Source of the DNA: Pseudomonas caspiana
GTDB lineage: Bacteria > Pseudomonadota > Gammaproteobacteria > Pseudomonadales > Pseudomonadaceae
Length of the DNA stretch: 64,000 nucleotides
Reading direction: 5' to 3'
NCBI RefSeq assembly: GCF_002158995.1
Contig: NZ_LOHF01000016.1
Span: 1 to 64,000, forward strand
Part shown: positions 52,556-60,120 of the stretch, piece by piece
Numbering within the stretch: the stretch's first letter is position 1
Layout of the letters: every line of letters begins with the position of its first letter
The notes under the pieces: generated by a model
Told to the model about the DNA's origin: nothing
The model's database searches: none
What the model saw: only the letters and a program-made list of their open reading frames with translations
Made by a program: the position numbers and the translations under genes

Positions 52556-54363
52556 TGGAACTTGTGGACTTTCTGCGAGAAACGCAGGCATCTATTCGGG
52601 AAGAAGTACTGAAAGATACTGCACCCGGTGAGGCACCTGTGCCCGCAGAAGCGATATTTACAGAACATGTAATGACGCATATGGCGGAGGAAGGAATATC
52701 TTTTGAACCTATCGTCTGCCACTATGGCGCGATGGTCGGGGCTTACAAGGTTAAAATCAGCGGTTATTCTGTATCGGATACTACGGACGAACAAGGAAAT
52801 CCTGACGGCCTTGATCTTTTCGTGAGCCTTTACAAGGGATTGGAAAACCTTGAAAGCATCCCAGATGCAGAGATCAGTCGAGCAGCAAAACAAGGGCTTC
52901 ACTTTCTAAAATTCTGTGCGACAGGAAAGCTGTCTAAGGCAATTGACAGAACCAATGAAGTTTACCCGCTTGTAATGGAAGTAGAGCGCATTTTTAAAAC
53001 TTTAGACAGTATCCGTATTTTCGTAATAACGGACGGCCAAGTCAAAACAAGAAACTACGTACCTCAAGATATAGAGAACAAACAAGTTCGTCTTGAAGTT
53101 ATGGATATTCAAAGACTCTTCAACCACTGGCAGCAGGGGCGCCCTCGAGATGAACTCGTAGTAAACTTCGAAGAACTCTGTGGCACTGCACTACAAAGTG
53201 TGTGGGTGCCAGGTGTTGGAGAAGATGAATACGACTACGCCCTTACGGCAGTTCCCGGTGAAGCATTGCGTTTCCTTTATGAAAAATATGGTCCTCGCAT
53301 TCTTGAAGCAAACGTACGTTCCTTTTTAGGGGTGAACAGCAAAGGCGTTAACAAAGGGATCCGCGACAGCCTGAGGAACAACCCTGATCGGTTTATGGCC
53401 TACAATAATGGAATTGTCGTCGTAGCCGATGCTGCCAAGTTAGATCGCGCTACCGATGGTTCAACTGGCATTCTCTGGCTTCAGGGTATGCAAATCGTTA
53501 ATGGCGGTCAAACAACGGCGTCAATCTATTTCGCGAAGAAAAAGAATCCCGAGATAGATCTGAGTCGTGTCCGGGTGCCGGCAAAAATAATTGTACTTCG
53601 GAACGGGCAAGAAGATGACGAGGAGTTAATTTCAAACATCTCTCGCTACGCTAATAGCCAGAATGTTGTGAAGCAGTCTGACCTCTCGGCCAACAAGCCA
53701 TTTCATCGCGAACTTGAAAAGCTCTCACTGCGAACATATTGCCCGGATGGAGTTGGACGTTGGTTTTATGAGCGCTCCGCTGGAAGCTACAAGGTAATGC
53801 TTGAAAAAGAAGCAACCACACCTGTCCAAAAGAAAAAACTGCAGCAGGAAATCCCGACCTACCGCAAAATAACCAAACCAGATCTTGCAAAGTTTCTACT
53901 TACTTGGGATCAAAAGCCTTACATAGTTAGCTTAGGAAGTCAAAAAAACTTCCAAGCATTTATGGACGATTTAAGTGAGCAAGAGATTTCAGGAAACAAC
54001 GTTATCCCCGATCAAAATCAGTTCAAAGAAATGATTGCGAAATCAATTCTATTCAAAACAGCGCAAAAAATAATCAGACCGCTATTCCCAGCATTCCAAG
54101 GCAACATTACAATCTACACAATTTCAATACTCTCACTAAAACTAGGCGAAAAACTTAATTTCCAAACCATCTGGCGGGAGCAATCTATCTCGCTACAATT
54201 ACAGAAACAGATAATATCTCTATCGCATGAGATAAACAAAGCATTACACATCGGCGCTAACGGTAAAATGATTTCTGAGTGGGCGAAGAAATCGGAGTGC
54301 TGGTCACAAATGAAAGTTTTTAGCTATTCGGAAATAGTCACAAACATCCCTGAAGTTTCATAG
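52555..54363 (+). CDS. AIPR family protein (abortive infection phage resistance)
   Basis: 602 residues from ATG 52555, sharing a base with the preceding stop; a TTG one codon earlier is less likely. The family core is clear: FLGVNSKGVNKGIRDSLRNN, RFMAYNNGIVVVADAA, MQIVNGGQTTASIYFA (NGGQTT at 316-321) and ISRYANSQNVVKQSDLSANK. AIPR proteins were first linked to abortive phage infection and commonly close operons with methylase, GHKL ATPase, Z1 and nuclease genes. It is the last gene of the five-gene operon. Confidence 0.92.
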   Translation: MELVDFLRETQASIREEVLKDTAPGEAPVPAEAIFTEHVMTHMAEEGISFEPIVCHYGAMVGAYKVKISGYSVSDTTDEQGNPDGLDLFVSLYKGLENLESIPDAEISRAAKQGLHFLKFCATGKLSKAIDRTNEVYPLVMEVERIFKTLDSIRIFVITDGQVKTRNYVPQDIENKQVRLEVMDIQRLFNHWQQGRPRDELVVNFEELCGTALQSVWVPGVGEDEYDYALTAVPGEALRFLYEKYGPRILEANVRSFLGVNSKGVNKGIRDSLRNNPDRFMAYNNGIVVVADAAKLDRATDGSTGILWLQGMQIVNGGQTTASIYFAKKKNPEIDLSRVRVPAKIIVLRNGQEDDEELISNISRYANSQNVVKQSDLSANKPFHRELEKLSLRTYCPDGVGRWFYERSAGSYKVMLEKEATTPVQKKKLQQEIPTYRKITKPDLAKFLLTWDQKPYIVSLGSQKNFQAFMDDLSEQEISGNNVIPDQNQFKEMIAKSILFKTAQKIIRPLFPAFQGNITIYTISILSLKLGEKLNFQTIWREQSISLQLQKQIISLSHEINKALHIGANGKMISEWAKKSECWSQMKVFSYSEIVTNIPEVS

Positions 54364-54440
54364 CTATTGAAAATCGGCTAGCGCACAATGTGCGCTCCGC
54401 TGCCATTTGATTTTCTATAAATCACTTTACTTTCGCCACT

Positions 54441-55565
54441 TTAACTTTTCAATATTGCTTCCAACGCGCTGTTTGTAAATAGCTGCTTTAAAACTTCTTT
54501 AATCATAGCCTCCCCTACCTCAACTACAAATTCCTCATGCGAATCGCTAAAAATAAACTCACCAATCCTATTGTGTGCCACAGAACACCGCACGCGGTAG
54601 ATCCAATAAGCAGACAATTCCAAGATAAACTTTCTCAACATATCATCTGTAGCATGGCTGATTAATTTTAATGATTTAGCTTCAGCTGCGGAGTGATCTA
54701 CACCCTGTAAAAACACCACCAGATCTGCCCACCTTGAGACTTTGTTCACCACAGCTGGATTACCCTCTTTAGTGTGGTCTTGAAAAATTTCCTCCATGAC
54801 ATCTGTATAGGGTGAGCAGTTACCCATGATCGACAACAACTCAGAAATATCTATCACGTAATCCTTGAAAACTCTTTTCAAAGAATCCAACTCATTTTTT
54901 TGATATTCTTTTATTACAGAACCAAATCCCTCGATAGACTCACGAGAGAGACTTCGAATCTTTGAAACAAATACAACATCAAAAAGCAATTCAAGCTGAT
55001 GATAATATTTTAGAAACCTGTCAAATCCGTTTGACGATGAAATCGCTTTTTCTAGGTCAGCTTCATGCCTTGTGGTGGGCACAAAAATCTTAGACGGCAA
55101 CTCTATTTTCAAAATAGATCGCGTATAACTAGCCCGTTTTCGCTTATGGCTAAATCCGCCCCAAATCGGAGCCGTATCATAGAAGTCAACCATATATTGA
55201 CTCACGAACTCCTTGTTTACCAACAGGTAATGACTTTTGAAGCTATGCGATTTTTGGAGACCGAATTGCTCGTCGTCCATATCGTGAATTAAGACATTGA
55301 GCCGATTTATGCCCAACTCCTTGATTGGACTGGAGGCACCTAACAAACCAACAGGACAGAGCACACCTAAAAGCTTACCGCAGTCATTCACAATATCTAT
55401 ATCGTCATCAGTGGATACGGAGCAATCGAGTTCAAAGACTGGCAAGGCTACATAACCATTAACTACTAACTTTTCATCAACCCACTCGACATTAAATACT
55501 CCACCGGCATCATTATACATTTTCTGAATATCTGTTATGTTTTTAGAAATCCCTTTAAGCTCCAT
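54441..55565 (-). CDS. Unknown protein with C-terminal HEPN-type RxxxxH motif
   Basis: 374 residues. The N-terminal half is beta-rich and unrecognised (VEWVDEKLVVNGYVALPVFE, RLNVLIHDMDDEQFGL). The C-terminal ~190 residues are all-helical and include YWIYRVRCSVAHNRIGEFIF, where R326 and H331 form the Rx4H pattern of HEPN ribonucleases, in the apea-HEPN style. It starts three bases after the stop of the DGQHR-like gene, so the two form an operon. They converge on the AIPR gene. An RNA-cleaving defence effector is plausible but not proven by sequence. Confidence 0.6.
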   Translation of the reverse strand: MELKGISKNITDIQKMYNDAGGVFNVEWVDEKLVVNGYVALPVFELDCSVSTDDDIDIVNDCGKLLGVLCPVGLLGASSPIKELGINRLNVLIHDMDDEQFGLQKSHSFKSHYLLVNKEFVSQYMVDFYDTAPIWGGFSHKRKRASYTRSILKIELPSKIFVPTTRHEADLEKAISSSNGFDRFLKYYHQLELLFDVVFVSKIRSLSRESIEGFGSVIKEYQKNELDSLKRVFKDYVIDISELLSIMGNCSPYTDVMEEIFQDHTKEGNPAVVNKVSRWADLVVFLQGVDHSAAEAKSLKLISHATDDMLRKFILELSAYWIYRVRCSVAHNRIGEFIFSDSHEEFVVEVGEAMIKEVLKQLFTNSALEAILKS

Positions 55566-55568
55566 ATT

Positions 55569-56741
55569 TCACTCCGCAGCAGATGGCCAGCACTTATTTA
55601 GCTTCACATCTCCATCCTCTCGGAAAAACTCTTTAAAGCCTGTAGCGATCAGCTTGCGAGTAGCAAAACCTACGTTAGTTTTTCTAGCGTTCAACCCAGA
55701 TTTAACCCTATTAAAACTAACAATACCCAAGGGATCGACTACATCGTTGTTTTCTGCGTCTTTAATTAAGGATGCAAGTGCGCTGTTAATCCGATCACGC
55801 TTACCACTGTTTAAGTATTGGGCAGTAGCACCAAAAAAAGCGAGCATCACGTTCTCAGAACCTAACCAAGTAAAGGCTTCTTCATAAGACCTTCGCTTAA
55901 AAATAGATTCACTATCATCCTCGCCTTCAAAAATAGAATCGAGGTCTAATTGTGAATATCGAATCCAGCACAATTCATCCAATTTACAAAATATTCTTAG
56001 ATATGTTAAATAATCTTCAAACTGCTCTGTTAACTCTTGCTCAGTTGAGTCAAACGCGTCCTCGTCAATCAAACGCTGAGCTACTAAATTCTCCTTCTCC
56101 GTTTCATGTTGCGCAGTTATAAATGCATGATAGGATGACGCTATGTTGCTCAGAGAATACTTGTTGGCTTGAGTTCTTCTTTTAGCATCTTTTTCAGAAA
56201 TAATTTCAATCCCAGGTACTTTCTCTACAATGGTTTCTTTGAGAGATAAAAACAAAAGCTCGACCTGATGCCTCATAGACATTGCTTTTTGCCCGGAATT
56301 AAGAACGATCATCCTGTAAATCAGCTTGCTCATTTCAGGCTCTAGCCAAAACTCCAAAAGAAGCTCTTGATTTTCCTTAAACCCTACTCCTTCAGACTTA
56401 ATATCGGATAAAATAAACGTTCGCTGCAGCCCATCAAGAATGTCTACAACATCATTACCAGACAATAACTCCTCTAACTTTGAATTATCGTGAAAATGAC
56501 TGGCAATATCCTTAACAAGATGATGCCGAACAGATAGAGTTATAGATGGCAGGAGCGATCCTGCAATTATGTCTGTTTTTAACCTTTTGTAAGCCCTATG
56601 CGTCTCCCTTTTACGTTGAATTGAAAACTCGCCAAAACGCTCACCAACTATATCCAAGTATTTATCGGGAGATGCCTGACAATAAATTACGTGCGCGCCA
56701 CTTTTTAAATCAGTAGTTTTTCCAAGCAGTTTGAATGTCAT
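55569..56741 (-). CDS. DGQHR/DndB-like protein, partner of the HEPN-like gene
   Basis: 390 residues. An N-terminal ParB/DndB-like fold is suggested by LLPSITLSVRHHL, DILDGLQRTFILSDI (DGLQR at 103-107, the DGQHR-type signature) and LIYRMIVLNSGQKAMSMRHQ, similar to the NxxQ segment in DndB-type proteins. The C-terminal half is helical and acidic (FEGEDDSESIFKRRSYEEAF). DGQHR proteins occur in DNA-modification and phage-defence loci as sensors or regulators. It is first in a two-gene minus-strand operon. Confidence 0.65.
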   Translation of the reverse strand: MTFKLLGKTTDLKSGAHVIYCQASPDKYLDIVGERFGEFSIQRKRETHRAYKRLKTDIIAGSLLPSITLSVRHHLVKDIASHFHDNSKLEELLSGNDVVDILDGLQRTFILSDIKSEGVGFKENQELLLEFWLEPEMSKLIYRMIVLNSGQKAMSMRHQVELLFLSLKETIVEKVPGIEIISEKDAKRRTQANKYSLSNIASSYHAFITAQHETEKENLVAQRLIDEDAFDSTEQELTEQFEDYLTYLRIFCKLDELCWIRYSQLDLDSIFEGEDDSESIFKRRSYEEAFTWLGSENVMLAFFGATAQYLNSGKRDRINSALASLIKDAENNDVVDPLGIVSFNRVKSGLNARKTNVGFATRKLIATGFKEFFREDGDVKLNKCWPSAAE

Positions 56742-57090
56742 TCTGATTTCCTTCTGCGCTATTTATCAACGTCGAATTTTAGATTTCATCGCATGGAGCT
56801 GTATTCAGCGAAACGCTTTATCATAGCGTAAGGCAAGTGATTGGAGACTTTAGCTGAATATGGCCAACTTGGAAGCTGAAGCCTATAAGGATAGGCGAAA
56901 TCATCTGAACATCCTTGTAAGAAGATTCCTACACCATAGCCAGATGGCCAGTATGGGTAAAGCGCTACTGCGATCAGCGCTGAAAATTTTCAGAAATGCC
57001 CTACAACCTTGCTCCTTGCCCGCCTGCCCCATGCCCCCTACCCTTGCACCGCGCCTAAGAAACGCACCAGAACCTCAAAAGCGGCGGCCA
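56742..57090. other. Non-coding boundary between defence island and BRO-N region
   Basis: About 350 bases with no supported gene. The promoter of the DGQHR/HEPN-like operon must lie here. The right edge of the accessory region is probably in or near this stretch, because the sequence becomes GC-rich and REP-bearing just beyond. I found no clear terminal inverted repeat or duplicated target site. Confidence 0.4.
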
Positions 57091-57119
57091 GACCGCACCC
57101 GATAAAATGCGGCTTTTTG
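57091..57119 (+). terminator. Short hairpin with T-run before the BRO-N leader
   Basis: CCGCA (57093-57097) pairs with TGCGG (57108-57112), followed by CTTTTTG. It could be an intrinsic terminator or part of a structured leader. Confidence 0.45.
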
Positions 57120-57245
57120 TACCTGCGGCCTCCGGCTGCGCGTCCTAAAATCTCTGTTATGTCGGGAGTGGACCAATACAAGACCCGCAAGGGAAATACG
57201 TCCGGCCTTTTCTGCTTTGGGGTTTCTTAACTCCCGACACCTTCA
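57120..57245 (+). ncRNA. Possible structured leader upstream of the BRO-N gene (c4-type antisense RNA candidate)
   Basis: TGTCGGGAGT near 57161 is the reverse complement of ACTCCCGACA near 57231, which would close an ~80-base RNA with internal pairing segments (ACCCGCAAGGG). A GC-rich GCGGCCTCCGGCTGCGC block precedes it. c4-type antisense RNAs sit upstream of phage antirepressor genes, and the gene here carries the same BRO-N domain. I could not check the match to the known RNA family. Confidence 0.4.
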
Positions 57246-57262
57246 GCGTAAGAAGGCTACAA

Positions 57263-57844
57263 ATGCAGAGATCATTAATGCCAAACCTCGATTCCCAACT
57301 ACCTCCCAAGCAACCCACCCCCGAAGCCCTAATCCCCACCACCTTCCACCGCCATCACCGCCCACTGCGCACGGTCCTGCTGGAATCCCAGGTCTGGTTC
57401 TGCGCCCGGGATTTCAGTCGGTTGATGAGTTGGCCTTTGAATGAGCGCACGACGCGCAAACTGGATGATGATCAGCGTCGTATGGTGTTGCTCGGCGCTC
57501 ATTACGGGGCTGAGGAGGAGTTGATGGTAAGTGAGTCGGGTATCTACGAGATGATGGTGTATCACTGCCATGCCGAGAAGCGCAGTTTGCGGCGCTGGAT
57601 CACTAATGAGGTGGTGCCTTGTGTGCGTGATGGTGTTCCGCTCAATGACAACGCGCCGAGTTTGAGTCTGCTGCAATGGCCGGAGTTGTCGGTGTGTCTG
57701 TTGAATTGGCGCAGTGAGCCGTGGATCAGGTTGCGGGATATGCCAAGGTTGTTGCCGCATGGGCAGGTGCCGGAGGGTTCGGTGCGGGGTAAGGGGCGGT
57801 TGTCGTGGTGGCGGGCGGTTTGGCGTGGGGTTGGGTTCGGTTGA
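57263..57844 (+). CDS. BRO-N domain protein, phage antirepressor-like
   Basis: 193 residues. The BRO-N domain is clear: LRTVLLESQVWFCARDFSRL, DDDQRRMVLLGAHYGAEEEL, MVSESGIYEMMVYHCHAEK and RSLRRWITNEVVPCVRD. The C-terminal ~70 residues (LLQWPELSVCLLNWRSEPWI) do not match a KilA or antirepressor C-domain. BRO-N proteins are DNA-binding regulators in phages and prophage remnants. No other phage gene is near, so this is probably a domesticated single gene. Confidence 0.85.
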   Translation: MQRSLMPNLDSQLPPKQPTPEALIPTTFHRHHRPLRTVLLESQVWFCARDFSRLMSWPLNERTTRKLDDDQRRMVLLGAHYGAEEELMVSESGIYEMMVYHCHAEKRSLRRWITNEVVPCVRDGVPLNDNAPSLSLLQWPELSVCLLNWRSEPWIRLRDMPRLLPHGQVPEGSVRGKGRLSWWRAVWRGVGFG

Positions 57845-57923
57845 TGGGTGATTTTGTGTTGGGTCTGGTGTGATAGGTCTGGCTTGGGTTTGTTGCTGGG
57901 TTTAGTGGTGATTAGGCGGTTGC

Positions 57924-57950
57924 TATCGCGGGCAAGCCCGCTCCTACAGG
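57924..57950. repeat. REP element
   Basis: TATCGCGGGCAAGCCCGCTC followed by CTACAGG, the standard Pseudomonas REP palindrome. Confidence 0.85.
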
Positions 57951-58022
57951 TTCTTTGTTTATTGCGAGGCGGCGCGGTGCCATGGACACCGAGGCTGTTG
58001 GCGGCGGTGTTTTTGGTTAGGC

Positions 58023-58052
58023 ATCGTCGCAAGCAAGCTCGGCTCCCACAGG
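58023..58052. repeat. REP element (diverged)
   Basis: ATCGTCGCAAGCAAGCTCGG then CTCCCACAGG, a variant REP in the same orientation as the one at 57924. Confidence 0.75.
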
Positions 58053-58063
58053 ATTGCGGTTTT

Positions 58064-58354
58064 CTAGCCTTTCATGCGCTGGCGGTATTCCTGCACCATG
58101 GCTTTGGTGACATCTTCTTTGTAGCAGAGTGGCGCGTATCCGCCCGGCTTGCTGTAGGCGCTACGTTTGCCGCAGCTTCTGCCGTTGCGCATGGCGTTGT
58201 AGGGGCACGGGCAGTTGCCGGAATAGGCGGCGATTGAGTCGTCGATTAACAGCTGGACGATGGCTGAATCGGGGGTTTTGGTGTCCTTGGCGGAGACCGA
58301 AAATGTGCAGAGCACTGCCAATACGGCGGCAAAGCTGATTCCTATCTTTTTCAT
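58064..58354 (-). CDS. Small secreted cysteine-rich protein
   Basis: 96 residues with a signal peptide (MKKIGISFAAVLAVLCTF, cleavage after SVSA). The mature part has conserved-looking cysteines in SGNCPCPYNAMRNGRSCGKR and GGYAPLCYKEDVT, suggesting disulfides or metal binding. AAGGA precedes the ATG. This CPCPYN...GRSCGKRSA...PLCY pattern recurs in small periplasmic proteins of unknown role, as far as I recall. It is a single gene flanked by REP elements. Confidence 0.75.
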   Translation of the reverse strand: MKKIGISFAAVLAVLCTFSVSAKDTKTPDSAIVQLLIDDSIAAYSGNCPCPYNAMRNGRSCGKRSAYSKPGGYAPLCYKEDVTKAMVQEYRQRMKG

Positions 58355-58440
58355 GGCTAATCCTTAGCTGACGGGACGACTTGTCCGACCTGCTTTGTAT
58401 CATGCCATCATTACGCCACTAAACTTATTTTAGGGTTGAG

Positions 58441-58471
58441 AGATTTGTCTCACCCGTGGTGAGACAAATCT
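58441..58471. terminator. Perfect 14-bp stem-loop
   Basis: AGATTTGTCTCACC (58441-58454) pairs with GGTGAGACAAATCT (58458-58471), loop of three bases, 20 bases after the stop of the 210-residue gene. A strong terminator-type hairpin but no U-run. Confidence 0.6.
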
Positions 58472-58490
58472 GCGCTTGGGTTTGGGCTTT

Positions 58491-59123
58491 TTATTGCGGC
58501 TTCGGTGGGTCGATGGGGTCCCAGTTGAAGTGCTGGCGCTCGCCGATGCCGTTGAAGTCCACGCGGTAGGTGTGTTGTTTGCCACCAACGTCACACACGC
58601 CAATGTAGTCGTGGTTGTGTTGTTCACGAGGCGGCGGCGTTTCGATGCGCACGGTTCCTTTGCAGCCCTGATGGTTGCAAGCCGCGGTTTTGCGATAGAG
58701 CAAGTAATCACCAGCTTCGTCGCGCTCGACCCAGCGACCATCAATGAAACGCGCCTGCCCTTCTGGAATGGTTTGCAGGGCTATCTTGCCCTTGGATTTG
58801 TAGAACACGAGGCCGAACATGCCGACGATGGCGATGGCCCAGGCGAGGATTTTCCAGCCGAGATTGAAGTAGGAAAAGATACCCACCGCATCGGCAAAGA
58901 TGGACATGACGGACAGCGCAAACGCCGGTATGGAGCCTGCGAAATACCAGGCGCCTTTGTTGACGCTGGCGCGGCTCAGCCGTTGCACGCTGCTGGCTAC
59001 AACTTCGAACTCGATGGGCCTACGCAGGGTGGATTGGCTCTGGGCAATATTGATGTGATTGGCGTTACCGATAGAGCCAATGTTGATGTTGTTGCCATTC
59101 TCTTTGTCGTTGTCGTCGGACAT
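58491..59123 (-). CDS. Membrane protein of unknown function, 210 residues
   Basis: GAGG precedes the ATG. The N-terminus is polar and Asn-rich (NINIGSIGNANHINIAQ). Two membrane segments follow near 80-95 (FAGSIPAFALSVMSIFADA) and 100-125 (LAWAIAIVGMFGLVFY). The C-terminal half is soluble with four cysteines in two pairs (TAACNHQGCKGTVRIE, YIGVCDVGG) that look like a small zinc-binding or SH3-like domain, ending YRVDFNGIGERQHFNWDPID. The family is not recognised. Confidence 0.75.
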   Translation of the reverse strand: MSDDNDKENGNNINIGSIGNANHINIAQSQSTLRRPIEFEVVASSVQRLSRASVNKGAWYFAGSIPAFALSVMSIFADAVGIFSYFNLGWKILAWAIAIVGMFGLVFYKSKGKIALQTIPEGQARFIDGRWVERDEAGDYLLYRKTAACNHQGCKGTVRIETPPPREQHNHDYIGVCDVGGKQHTYRVDFNGIGERQHFNWDPIDPPKPQ

Positions 59124-59525
59124 AACGTGCCTCGTGGGATTTCAGGGATGTGCTAGTGCGAGGTTGAAACTAACTAGAAGGACGATCGAAAACCACCGGA
59201 CTTGATGTCTTTGCTCACGGACCTTATGGCGTAAGGGTTTCAGAGGTGGTTGGTACGGGCTGAGATGTTCAGGTTCTCAGCGCCAGTTCGTTTGACGCAG
59301 GAATGGACCTTAGCAAGGCGACGGACAGGACTGGTCGTTGAGGGAGAAAAAGAGAAGAGTCCTACGTGGCAGTAGGCTTTGTGGTGTAGGGCTGGCGATC
59401 CACATTGCTCGCGATAGCGTCAGCACAGGTAATATTTTCACAGATCGAATCGCGAGCAAGCTCACTCCTACAGGGTCATCTGAGCTCGAGAATGACGCCT
59501 GCAATAACTAGCCAACCAAATCCGA
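59124..59525. repeat. REP pair in a 400-base gene-free region
   Basis: No gene is supported. The notable content is an inverted REP pair: ATTGCTCGCGATAGCG near 59404 and ATCGCGAGCAAGCTCACTCC near 59449, ending CTACAGGG at 59474. Confidence 0.65.
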
Positions 59526-59729
59526 TCAGGCTCGTCCAGGCAGAAATCTGAAGTGGCGGATACCGATGTACTGGGCAAGCAACCAGCTTGAGATCATGAG
59601 CAAAAAAAGCATGAAGACGAAAACGAAAGCAACCCAAGGCGAGCAGAGGTCGATGTCCAAGAATGCCAGCCATTGCGGGTAATCATCCTTAGACGCATCA
59701 AAGCTGTGATTTGCAGTAAGGGTATTCAT
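59526..59729 (-). CDS. Small membrane protein, possible immunity protein, maybe frameshifted
   Basis: 67 residues starting five bases after the stop of the 128-residue gene. One membrane span (WVAFVFVFMLFLLMISSWLL). A second hydrophobic segment (SLIGFGWLVIAGVILELR) lies in the next frame at 59476-59550, directly after this gene's stop. One base change would fuse them into a two-span protein of about 85 residues. Either the gene is disrupted or there is a sequence error. Its place after a putative toxin suggests an immunity role. Confidence 0.55.
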   Translation of the reverse strand: MNTLTANHSFDASKDDYPQWLAFLDIDLCSPWVAFVFVFMLFLLMISSWLLAQYIGIRHFRFLPGRA

Positions 59730-59733
59730 ACGG

Positions 59734-60120
59734 TCAGCGCAGCGTTGTCAGTGCGTAGATCAGCACCATCCAAACCACGATCAGCCAAGTTAAAACGCTT
59801 AGAACCTTTAAATGTTTGCGCAAGTGAGCGGGGAGGTTTTTGAGGTCATCGGGGTCCATTTCACCTGACCGCAGCCCTGGACCCGGCCATTGCACCATGC
59901 CCCCAATCAGGGAAAGCAGGAAGATGCGTTCGAACCAACCCTGATTACACAAACCCGCCCGCGCTGCGACGTACCGACAGTTGCTCAAGGCTTCCACTAG
60001 AGCGCCCAAGTGACGGTTGGCGACGTATAGGTTAAGTATCAAAATGGCTACAGTTAGCAGAATTGGTCCACTAAGAAAGGCGACTTTCAACCAGATGATC
60101 CAAGCATCCGCCCTGATCAT
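59734..60120 (-). CDS. Membrane protein, probable immunity partner of the upstream toxin
   Basis: 128 residues with hydrophobic segments near 10-33 (FLSGPILLTVAILILNLYV), 65-80 (WFERIFLLSLIGGMVQW) and 105-127 (VLSVLTWLIVVWMVLIYAL). It overlaps the toxin-like gene by four bases (ATGA), typical of toxin-immunity pairs. No known family was recognised. Polytopic inner-membrane proteins commonly protect against pore-forming toxins, which is the basis for the call. Confidence 0.65.
   Translation of the reverse strand: MIRADAWIIWLKVAFLSGPILLTVAILILNLYVANRHLGALVEALSNCRYVAARAGLCNQGWFERIFLLSLIGGMVQWPGPGLRSGEMDPDDLKNLPAHLRKHLKVLSVLTWLIVVWMVLIYALTTLR

Noticed and set aside
57161..57240. TGTCGGGAGT…ACTCCCGACA as transposon ends
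   Set aside because: Only 80 bases apart and both upstream of a BRO-N gene; an RNA leader explains the symmetry better than a mobile element.
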